Origin: an uncultured Collinsella sp.
GTDB lineage: Bacteria; Actinomycetota; Coriobacteriia; Coriobacteriales; Coriobacteriaceae
Length of the DNA stretch: 51,859 bases
Reading direction: 5' to 3'
Assembly (NCBI GenBank): GCA_900542085.1
Contig: UQMK01000015.1
Location: forward strand, 1 to 51,859
Shown here: in pieces, positions 1 to 6,585 of the stretch
Numbering within the stretch: position 1 is the first letter of the stretch
Layout of the letters: each line of letters opens with the position of its first letter
The notes under the pieces: model-generated
Told to the model about the DNA's origin: nothing
Databases searched by the model: none
Seen by the model: only the letters and a program-made list of their open reading frames with translations
Made by a program: the position numbers and the translations under genes

Positions 1-803
1 GTCCAGCCGATAGCAATGGAAAGCTGCGGCTTGCCCTCTGCGATATAACCCGGCATGACCGTATCGAGCAGCTGGGTCCAGGCCTTCCAGAACTCCTGGG
101 TCTTGGGGTGGTCCAAGACAAAATCGGAGACCTTCTTATCGAGACCGGTCATGGTGCGCATCTCGGGATCGTAGAAAGGATTGGGCAAGAAGCGAACATC
201 GATCATGATATCCGCCTCGACGGGCATGCCATGCTTAAAGCCAAACGAGAACACGTGGACATCCATAAGCTGCTGGTCGGACAGCTCGGAAAAAGCCATG
301 CGCAGCTTGTTGCGCAAGGCAGAAGTGCGCAAGCGGCTCGTGTCGATAATCATATCGGCTCGATCGCGAACGCCCTGCAGCTGCAGACGTTCACGCTGAA
401 TAGCGTCGGCCGTGGTCTCCCCCGGCTTTGCAATGGGATGGCGACGACGGTTTTCGCTATACCGGCGAATCAGCACCTCGTCAGACGCCTCGAGAAACAC
501 AATGTCGCAGCTCATCTCGCGCTCTTCCAGTGCGGCAACAGCATCGAGCAGTTCATCGAACAAGCCCTGGCTACGCAGGTCGCAGGTAACGGCAAGGTGC
601 CTGCCCACGCCCGTATTGATGCCAACGAGCTCAGCAAGCTGGGCAATCAGGCGTGGGGGCAGGTTGTCGATACAAAAATAGCCCATGTCCTCAAACACAT
701 GCATGGCTTGCGTTCGGCCCGAGCCGGACATTCCGGTGATGATGACGATATCGGGGATACGCTCCGAGCGCTCCGCCGCATCCATGGCATCTCCCTTTTG
801 CAT
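1..803 (-). CDS. rapZ: RNase adapter RapZ / YvcJ-type P-loop nucleotide-binding protein (3' end cut by window)
   Basis: The N-terminal ~267 residues are present and the C-terminus runs off the window edge. The start is an ATG with an AGGAGG site 4-9 bases upstream. A Walker A loop GMSGSGRT (about residues 24-31) is followed by the family-typical run HVFEDMGYFCIDNLPP, and near the cut end by SIAIG. In this family the segment after AIG is usually CTGG; the last readable codon here is TGG (Trp) where Cys is expected, seen only at the window edge. The family binds nucleotides and, in Enterobacteria, small RNAs that control GlmS; in Gram-positives it has a poorly defined role. In many Gram-positives rapZ sits beside uvrC and before yvcK and whiA. 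Here uvrC is about 11 kb upstream with the nan genes between. Confidence 0.93.
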   Translation of the reverse strand, partial: MQKGDAMDAAERSERIPDIVIITGMSGSGRTQAMHVFEDMGYFCIDNLPPRLIAQLAELVGINTGVGRHLAVTCDLRSQGLFDELLDAVAALEEREMSCDIVFLEASDEVLIRRYSENRRRHPIAKPGETTADAIQRERLQLQGVRDRADMIIDTSRLRTSALRNKLRMAFSELSDQQLMDVHVFSFGFKHGMPVEADIMIDVRFLPNPFYDPEMRTMTGLDKKVSDFVLDHPKTQEFWKAWTQLLDTVMPGYIAEGKPQLSIAIGW

Positions 804-821
804 GTGTGCCTCCTAAAATAA

Positions 822-850
822 GCGCGGGACCCGGCCAGCGGATCCCGCGC
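822..850 (-). terminator. Intrinsic terminator at end of nan operon, directly before rapZ
   Basis: An 8-bp GC-rich stem (GCGCGGGA with TCCCGCGC, 13-base loop) is followed on the minus strand by TTATTTT, which runs straight into the AGGAGG of rapZ. It should end nan transcription. A TATACT hexamer at 869-874 could be a -10 element for rapZ upstream of the hairpin, in which case the hairpin would act as a leader attenuator for rapZ. No convincing -35 accompanies it. Confidence 0.7.
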
Positions 851-901
851 GATCAATTGCCTTTATTGAGTATACCGCCCCAAGCGGATACAAGGCCCGT
901 C

Positions 902-1588
902 TTACGCCTCAAGCGCAGCCTTGAACCAACTTGTAATACTCGTGGGGTGCGTGATAGCGGTGCCGACGACAACGGCCCACGCGCCGGCGTCGATTGCAGC
1001 GCGAGCCTCCTCGGGCGTATGCACGCGACCCTCGCAAATGATGGGAAGGCCGGGAAATTCCTCGGTCGCCTGACGCAGGAGCGGCAGGTCGGGGCCATCG
1101 GCCATGGTGCAGTCGATGGCGGCGACACCGTGAGAGAGTGTGGTGGATACCAGGTCGAAGCCCATATCAACCGCACGGCGAATGTCCTCGATGGTGGCAC
1201 AATCCGCCATCAGGAGCACACCCTCCTCGTGCAGCGGGCGGAAGGTATCCTCGACCGACTTGCCATCGGGACGCGGACGATCGGTGGCGTCGATCGCCAC
1301 GATATCGGCACCCGCAGCAACGCAGGCACGAGCGTGACGCAGCGTCGGCGTGATGTAAACGCCCTCGTGCCCGTCCTTCCACAGGCCGATGACGGGAACC
1401 TCACAGCGACCCTTAATGGCGGCAATGTCGGCAAGGCCCTGGCAGCGAATGGCGGCGGCGCCGCCAAGCTCGCAAGCGCGAGACATTTGAGCCATGGTCT
1501 CGGGCGTACGAAGCGGCTCGCCCATATACGCCTGAACGCTCACGACGAGCTTGCCCTTCAGGGACTGGATCAAAGGATCAACGGTCAT
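902..1588 (-). CDS. nanE: N-acetylmannosamine-6-phosphate 2-epimerase
   Basis: This 228-residue protein matches the NanE family along its whole length (about 230 residues). It converts ManNAc-6-P to GlcNAc-6-P in the cytoplasm, the last dedicated step of sialic acid breakdown. Visible family landmarks are GAAAIRCQG, PVIGLWK, the phosphate- and substrate-loop segment DATDRPRP, MADCATIED, TTLSHG, EGRVHTPEEA and the C-terminal GAWAVVVGTAIT. The ATG at 1588 is preferred over an upstream in-frame start at 1627 because it lies after an AAAGG and gives the family length. It is the last nan gene before the terminator at 822-850. Confidence 0.95.
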   Translation of the reverse strand: MTVDPLIQSLKGKLVVSVQAYMGEPLRTPETMAQMSRACELGGAAAIRCQGLADIAAIKGRCEVPVIGLWKDGHEGVYITPTLRHARACVAAGADIVAIDATDRPRPDGKSVEDTFRPLHEEGVLLMADCATIEDIRRAVDMGFDLVSTTLSHGVAAIDCTMADGPDLPLLRQATEEFPGLPIICEGRVHTPEEARAAIDAGAWAVVVGTAITHPTSITSWFKAALEA

Positions 1589-1613
1589 GTTCGACTCAAC
1601 CTTTCTCAAAACA

Positions 1614-1711
1614 GCCTTCTGAGACACCGTACCTTGACGTTCAAACCGTCGCTCGCGTACCGAAGTACGCTTCTCTCCTCTTTCACGTCAATCTGCGGCA
1701 CCTCAGAAGGC
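1614..1711 (-). ncRNA. 98-nt multi-tier hairpin between nanK and nanE (structured intercistronic RNA)
   Basis: Read on the minus strand, a perfect 10-bp outer stem (1702-1711 with 1614-1623) encloses a symmetrical 3-nt loop, a 5-pair segment, a 2-nt loop and a 7-bp stem (1685-1691 with 1634-1640). Inside is a separate hairpin GCGTAC-TTCG-GTACGC (1655-1670) with a UUCG tetraloop. A weak T-run (TGTTTT) follows, about 15 bases before the nanE ribosome binding site. I do not recognise the element as a known riboswitch. It could be a partial terminator, a processing site or a mobile palindromic repeat. Confidence 0.6.
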
Positions 1712-1728
1712 ACACTTGGTAGTTATGT

Positions 1729-2694
1729 TTACTTCAACGATGCAAGAAGGTGTTCGGCGGCACCGATGAGCGGCGCGTCGCCCTCCAGAGAGCCGATGAG
1801 AATCGGCGTGTCCTGAAGCGGGTCGAGCGCCTGGCTGGCATAGCCCTCGTGCACCGAGTCCTTCCACGTCTGTGAACGCCAATCGGGACCTTGGTGAATC
1901 ACGCCGCCCGAAAGCACGATGACCTCAGGGTCCAGGATGTTAGCAAGCGAGCCCAGGCTGGCGCCCAGCGCAAAGCCGGCGTCATGAATGACCTCGGTCG
2001 CCTTTGCGTCGCCTGCGCGGCACAGGTCGTTCACGTCACGGCCGACCGAAGGACGGCTGGGGTCGACGCGGCCAAAACGCTCATCGTACATGCGCCCGAT
2101 TGATGTTCCGGAAGCAACCGACTCCAGATGGCCGGAACGCCCGCAGGCGCAGGGAATGCCGGCGGCAGCCGAGCACTCGATGTGGCCCATATGGCCGGCA
2201 GCACCATGGAAGCCCTGCATCACGCGGCCGTTCTCGACATATGCGCCGCCGATGCCCGTACCGATGCCCAAACACAAGACGGAGAACTTGCCCTTGCCGA
2301 CGCCCCAGTGGGCCTCGCCCAGAGCATGAGCCTGCACGTCGCCTACAACGGCAACGGGAAGGCCGAGGTCCTCGCGCAGACGCGGCCCCAACTGAACGCC
2401 GGACCAGCCGGGCATAATCTCATTGGCATACGCGATGGCGCCCGTCTTGGGGTCGACGACACCGGCAGCGCCGATGCCAACTCCGAGGACCTCGACATCG
2501 GGATTTGCCTCAAGAGCTGCCTTGATAGACGCCTCGATGCGCTGGAAGACCGCTTCGCCACCCTCCTGGGCCTCGGTGGGAACCTCAGCCTCAAAAACGG
2601 GATGGGGCACACCACCGTCAGCCGGGTACTCCATGATGGCAGTCGCGATCTTAGTTCCGCCGATATCGACAGAGCAGACGTACTTGTTCTCCAT
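1729..2694 (-). CDS. nanK: ROK-family kinase, probable N-acetylmannosamine kinase
   Basis: This 321-residue sugar kinase has the ASKHA phosphate loop DIGGTK at residues 10-15, a second nucleotide loop GIGTGIGG, and a catalytic region GDVQAHALGEAHWG. The ROK zinc module reads GHMGHIE followed by CACGRSGHLE; His stands where many ROK proteins have the third Cys, a conservative zinc-ligand change. The position between nanA and nanE argues for phosphorylation of ManNAc, although ROK kinases often accept glucose or GlcNAc and sequence alone does not fix specificity. The ATG at 2694 follows GAAGGAG with good spacing. Stem-loops flank it on both sides (1614-1711 and 2795-2836). Confidence 0.88.
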   Translation of the reverse strand: MENKYVCSVDIGGTKIATAIMEYPADGGVPHPVFEAEVPTEAQEGGEAVFQRIEASIKAALEANPDVEVLGVGIGAAGVVDPKTGAIAYANEIMPGWSGVQLGPRLREDLGLPVAVVGDVQAHALGEAHWGVGKGKFSVLCLGIGTGIGGAYVENGRVMQGFHGAAGHMGHIECSAAAGIPCACGRSGHLESVASGTSIGRMYDERFGRVDPSRPSVGRDVNDLCRAGDAKATEVIHDAGFALGASLGSLANILDPEVIVLSGGVIHQGPDWRSQTWKDSVHEGYASQALDPLQDTPILIGSLEGDAPLIGAAEHLLASLK

Positions 2695-2794
2695 GTCGTT
2701 CTCCTTCGGAGACAAAAACAACTACAGGAAATGCGCCGTCAGGCCAGCCGTCACAGCGCGGTAAAGGTTTTCCAGATGCCCGAGATCGCCGAGA

Positions 2795-2836
2795 AACCGT
2801 GCGGCCATTGGCCTAATGGGTCATGGCCGCACGGTT
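2795..2836 (-). other. Perfect 14-bp stem-loop between nanA and nanK
   Basis: AACCGTGCGGCCAT (2795-2808) is the exact reverse complement of 2823-2836, with a 14-base loop. No clear U-tract follows, so a simple terminator is unlikely. An mRNA-stabilising or processing hairpin that sets the ratio of lyase to kinase is possible. The rest of the 172-base gap shows nothing else. Confidence 0.7.
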
Positions 2837-2866
2837 GAACGGCGAGGTCGGGTGCCTGGGAAAGCT

Positions 2867-3787
2867 TTAAAGGAGACCGTTGTCCTGGAGGACCTTGCGA
2901 ATCGCCTCGACGTTTTCACCGGTCATGGCCTTCACCGGGCGCGGCATGGTCGGGCTGTCGAAGATGCCCATGAGGTTCATAGCGGTCTTGAAGGCGCCGA
3001 CGCCACCGGCATAGCCCTGGACGCCCGAGGTGACATCCCAGATGTGCGAAATCTCATTGAGGCGATCCTGCTCGGCCTTGACGGTAGCCCAGTCACCAGC
3101 CTGAGCGGCCTTCCACTGACGAACGTAGCCCTCGGGCTCAACGTTGGCGAGACCCGGGACAGAGCCGTCGGCGCCACCGAGATAGGCACCGTCGACGACG
3201 ACCTCATGGCCGGTAAGGATGCTCATCGGATGGCCGTTCTTCTCGTTCTCCTGAATGAGGTAGCGGAACGAGATGTCATCGCCCGAGGAATCCTTGACGC
3301 CAGCCAGGACGCCCTCGGCGCCGAGCTTAGCAAGGAGCTTCCAGGGGAGCTTGGTGTGAACGCACACGGGAATGTCATAGGCAAAGATGGGCAGGTCGAG
3401 CTCCTCGTGCAGGATGCGGAAGTGCTCCTCGACCTCGGTCATGCCCTGCAGGGCATAGAACGGGCAGGTGGCGACAAGCGCATCGGCACCCAGCTCCTGA
3501 GCGACCTTGCCGTGCTCGATCATGCGCTCGGTCTCGGTGTCGATGATGCCGACCAGAACAGGCACGCGATGGTCGACGATGCGCACGGCCTCGGCGACAA
3601 TCTGGCGACGGCGCTCGTCGGTGGAGAAGACGACCTCGCCCGAGGATCCCAGGAAGAACAGGCCATCGACGCCGGCATCGATCATGCGGTTGATGCTGCG
3701 CTCAAAGGAGGCAACATCGAGCTGGTGGTCTTCGGTATCGGGAACAACGACGGGAGGGATAACGCCGGTGAATTTCTGAGTTGCCAC
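2867..3787 (-). CDS. nanA: N-acetylneuraminate lyase (DapA/NanA aldolase family)
   Basis: This 306-residue class I aldolase splits N-acetylneuraminate into ManNAc and pyruvate. The Schiff-base lysine is K165 in GVKDSSGD and the assisting tyrosine is Y137 in FAYDIP, the numbering known for E. coli NanA. The pyruvate carboxylate loop reads GSSGE. The start is a GTG at 3787 with AAGGAG 6 bases upstream; longer in-frame starts lack a site. The family includes dihydrodipicolinate synthases and other pyruvate aldolases, but neighbouring NanE, ROK kinase and Sat-like transporter genes make sialic acid lyase the best call. Confidence 0.92.
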   Translation of the reverse strand: MATQKFTGVIPPVVVPDTEDHQLDVASFERSINRMIDAGVDGLFFLGSSGEVVFSTDERRRQIVAEAVRIVDHRVPVLVGIIDTETERMIEHGKVAQELGADALVATCPFYALQGMTEVEEHFRILHEELDLPIFAYDIPVCVHTKLPWKLLAKLGAEGVLAGVKDSSGDDISFRYLIQENEKNGHPMSILTGHEVVVDGAYLGGADGSVPGLANVEPEGYVRQWKAAQAGDWATVKAEQDRLNEISHIWDVTSGVQGYAGGVGAFKTAMNLMGIFDSPTMPRPVKAMTGENVEAIRKVLQDNGLL

Positions 3788-3855
3788 AAGAATCTCCTTA
3801 GTTGTCTGGCGAGCGGCCCTATGCCGCCCACTCTTGTTGGCAGTGTCCAGGCCGT

Positions 3856-4707
3856 CTAGGCCAAAGAACACGGGTAGAACGTTTGGTTAAAGAAGTCGAC
3901 GACTTCGTTTTCGAACGCATTGATGCGCTCGTGAGCGTATTTGGCATAGATGATATGCCTTCGGTCACACTCAAGACCGTTGAATACGGCAAACTGACCC
4001 TTGGGATCGCTCACGGCGTCCATAAGCGATGTGCCCATGAGCACCGATCCGCGCACCCGAGACGACAGCGCCTCGAGACCGCCGGGAAGCGGATTGGCAA
4101 CCGCCGTGCAAGCGAGGCCCCGCTCGTCCAGAGCAGAAACCGCCAGCGCGACACCGCCGCCAAGGCCCTCGCCCCACGCAAAAATGCGATCAGAGTCCAC
4201 GTCATCAAGATTGCGCGCAACCTTCGCCAACGCACAACCCCAACGGACGCGCTCGACAAAAGCGGGCGAAGCAATCCCCCGCTGCAGGTCGTCCGCACCA
4301 GCAACATCGTCATCCAGCGCGAGGACGGCATACCCCATGGCGGCAAATCTCGTCATGTGATGCCAGCCGCGCACAGGCCGATCGATGTCATGGAACATCA
4401 GGCACAGCGGCACGCGCTCAGATACTCGGGCACGACCGACAGGCTCAATCAAACGAGCGTGGACCGCATGGTCACCGAGCTCAAAGGAAACCTCCGAGTA
4501 ACGGGCGCAGGGGTTAACAAAGTCAATTGCCGTAATGGCCAGGCCTTGAATCTCAAGATTCGAAGCGCATGTCTCTAAATCAGAAACATCTGCTTGGACA
4601 TCACCGTGCCAGTCCTGATATTCTGCGAGCCTTGACGAAACCGTCCCAGCAATCCCCGCAAGCTCGGGGACTATCAGCTCGTCAACATTGCTCTCGCACT
4701 TAGACAT
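3856..4707 (-). CDS. Degenerate acetylxylan-esterase-like alpha/beta hydrolase (predicted pseudoenzyme)
   Basis: This 283-residue paralogue of the next gene keeps the fold landmarks but not the catalytic centre. The nucleophile elbow, GASQGG in the intact copy, is GEGLGG here, so the catalytic Ser is Gly181. The oxyanion segment HGYPG is HDIDR. The acid (D230 in SLMDAV) and His (H259 in YAHER) remain, and the region around GQFAVFNGLECDRRH aligns with the paralogue. It starts at ATG 4707 inside the end of the upstream esterase (ATGTCTAA overlap), so the two should be translationally coupled. The reading frame is intact, so it is not a pseudogene. It may be a non-catalytic partner or a carbohydrate-binding relic. 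Confidence 0.8.
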   Translation of the reverse strand: MSKCESNVDELIVPELAGIAGTVSSRLAEYQDWHGDVQADVSDLETCASNLEIQGLAITAIDFVNPCARYSEVSFELGDHAVHARLIEPVGRARVSERVPLCLMFHDIDRPVRGWHHMTRFAAMGYAVLALDDDVAGADDLQRGIASPAFVERVRWGCALAKVARNLDDVDSDRIFAWGEGLGGGVALAVSALDERGLACTAVANPLPGGLEALSSRVRGSVLMGTSLMDAVSDPKGQFAVFNGLECDRRHIIYAKYAHERINAFENEVVDFFNQTFYPCSLA

Positions 4708-5677
4708 GAGCCTCCCCTCCCTCACAGAAAAACGGAATGATCAGATCATCAAAGTCCTGAATCTCCTCGTGGCCAAAGCCTTCAAAGAACTCATGACGCT
4801 TGTCGCAGGACAGGTTGTTGTACACTGCAAACTGCGTTGCCGGCGGACAGACGATATCGGCCGTGCCCGTGCCAAACAGCACGGGGCACTTGACCATGGG
4901 GGCAAAATTCTTGGAATCGAAGTACGCCAGCTTGGCATAGGCTTCCTCGATACGAGTCGAGTCCTCGTCAAACCAACGCGACCAATAGCGCAGACCCTCG
5001 TAGGCAATATCGTCGGCGTCCAGATCCCAAACCAGGCGGAAGTCCGACAGGAAGGGATAGAGGATGGCGGCGCGATTGATAAGCTCGCTGTTAAGCGCGC
5101 AGGTTGCAATACCCAACCCGCCGCCCTGCGATGCGCCGTTCACATACACGCGGGCAAGATCGATGCCCTCGAACTCGCGAACGATACGGCACAGAATGCG
5201 AATATCCTGATGTAGGCGGACATAGTAGAGGTTGGCCGGGTCGCCGTCGATACCGGCGACGATATGGCCCGCGACCGTCGTGCCCTCAAATCCACCAATG
5301 TCCTCGGAGGGGCCTCCTTGGCCAGGACAATCGAGAGCAATGAGCGCCATGCCCATGCCCGCAAACGACGCCTGCTCAAACCAGCTGCGGCTTGCACCCG
5401 GATACCCATGGAACTGAAGTACCAATGGCACAGGCTCGTCCGAGACGGGTTTAAGGTACTTGGCATGCAGGCGTGCACCACACATGCCGGTATACCAGAG
5501 GTCGAAAAACCGACAGGTCGCGGAATCCGCAACCGAAGCCGCCTCAATCTCGTAGTCGAGCTCGACAGCGTCGGCCTCGGCCATGCGGTCCTTCCAAAAG
5601 AGATCGAAATCCGATGGACGGGGCATAGCGCCTCGGTATTCACCAAATCGCTGTTGTAGCTCCTGAGCACTTGGCAT
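4700..5677 (-). CDS. Acetyl esterase, CE7 acetylxylan esterase / cephalosporin-C deacetylase type
   Basis: This 325-residue intracellular alpha/beta hydrolase has the length and order of the CE7 family: oxyanion loop HGYPG (90-94), CPGQGG, nucleophile elbow GASQGG with Ser183, acid Asp274 in GTADIV, and His303 in GFGHEE. CE7 enzymes remove O-acetyl groups from small sugars. In this operon the natural inference is deacetylation of O-acetylated sialic acids after uptake, which host mucins carry and which lyases handle poorly. The ATG at 5677 is chosen; a TTG at 5692 lies directly against the AAAGG and is less likely. No signal peptide is seen. Confidence 0.87.
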   Translation of the reverse strand: MPSAQELQQRFGEYRGAMPRPSDFDLFWKDRMAEADAVELDYEIEAASVADSATCRFFDLWYTGMCGARLHAKYLKPVSDEPVPLVLQFHGYPGASRSWFEQASFAGMGMALIALDCPGQGGPSEDIGGFEGTTVAGHIVAGIDGDPANLYYVRLHQDIRILCRIVREFEGIDLARVYVNGASQGGGLGIATCALNSELINRAAILYPFLSDFRLVWDLDADDIAYEGLRYWSRWFDEDSTRIEEAYAKLAYFDSKNFAPMVKCPVLFGTGTADIVCPPATQFAVYNNLSCDKRHEFFEGFGHEEIQDFDDLIIPFFCEGGEAHV

Positions 5678-5757
5678 GGCTCGTGAACCCAACCTTTCGA
5701 AATCGCAACGGAGGTGCGCCCGGCAAGGGAACCGGGCGCACGGGAGGGAAAGCGAGG

Positions 5758-6585
5758 CTACTCGCCGAGCTTGGGATGCAGCAGCGACGGCGCAGCGCCG
5801 AGCAGCATCTTGGTGTAGGGGTCCTGGGGGTGCTGGAAGACCTGCTTGGCCTCGCCCTGCTCGACGATCTTGCCGCCATTCATGACGATAATGTCGTCGG
5901 AGATGTAGCGGACCGTCTGGATGTCATGGCTAATGAACACCATGGCCAGGCCGAGCTCCTTCTTAAGATCGGTCAGCAGGTTGAGGATCTGCGCGCGGAC
6001 CGAAACGTCCAAAGCCGAGGTGGGCTCGTCGGCGATGATGGCGTCAGGGTTCAACGACAGGGCACGGGCAATTGCGACGCGCTGGCGCTGGCCGCCCGAA
6101 AGCTGGCCGGGAAGAACCTCGGCGGCAGAACTGGGCAGACCGGTGAGCTCCAAGAGTTCCTTGACGCGCTTCTCCTGCTCGGCCTCGGTGCCCAGGTTGT
6201 GGACGCGCATGGGATCGAGCAGCTGCTCGCGAACGACCATGCGGGGGTTGAGTGCCGTCGCGGGGTTCTGGAACACGACCGAGATGACGCGGCCCATGTG
6301 ACGACGGTCCTCGGCGGTACGCTTGGTGACGTCCTTGCCCTTAAAGTAGACCTTGCCGCTCGTGGGGGCTTGCAGGCCGCACATGACGTTAGCCGTGGTG
6401 GACTTTCCGCAACCGGACTCGCCGACGATGCCGATGGTCTGTCCGGGCATGAGCTTAATCGTTACACCCTGGACGGCGTGAACCAGGTTGGGGTGCAGAA
6501 TCGAGCCGGTACGGGTCCTAAAGGTGACGTGGACGTCATCAAGGAAGATGATCGGCTCGACGCCGTTGACTGCGGTCTCGCTCAT
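5758..6585 (-). CDS. Oligopeptide/nickel-type ABC transporter ATPase (OppF-like), sialic acid import
   Basis: A single ATPase domain of 275 residues contains Walker A GESGCGKST, Q-loop VFQNP, signature LSGGQRQR, Walker B AIIADEPTSALD and H-loop ISHD, ending in the C-terminal segment typical of OppF/DppF. It energises the importer built with the upstream permease genes. Its ATG follows the TAG of the fused gene with no gap, which implies coupled translation. Substrate assignment rests on operon context: Sat/Sia-type sialic acid importers of this peptide-transporter family are known in Haemophilus and Corynebacterium. Confidence 0.9.
   Translation of the reverse strand: MSETAVNGVEPIIFLDDVHVTFRTRTGSILHPNLVHAVQGVTIKLMPGQTIGIVGESGCGKSTTANVMCGLQAPTSGKVYFKGKDVTKRTAEDRRHMGRVISVVFQNPATALNPRMVVREQLLDPMRVHNLGTEAEQEKRVKELLELTGLPSSAAEVLPGQLSGGQRQRVAIARALSLNPDAIIADEPTSALDVSVRAQILNLLTDLKKELGLAMVFISHDIQTVRYISDDIIVMNGGKIVEQGEAKQVFQHPQDPYTKMLLGAAPSLLHPKLGE

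Noticed and set aside
806..3859. Long plus-strand frames over nanE, nanK and nanA
   Set aside because: Shadows of confirmed genes on the other strand; no ribosome binding sites or domains.
3856..4707. Calling the second esterase a pseudogene
   Set aside because: The frame is intact, it has a good ribosome binding site and coupled start, and two of the three catalytic residues are kept; a pseudoenzyme fits better.
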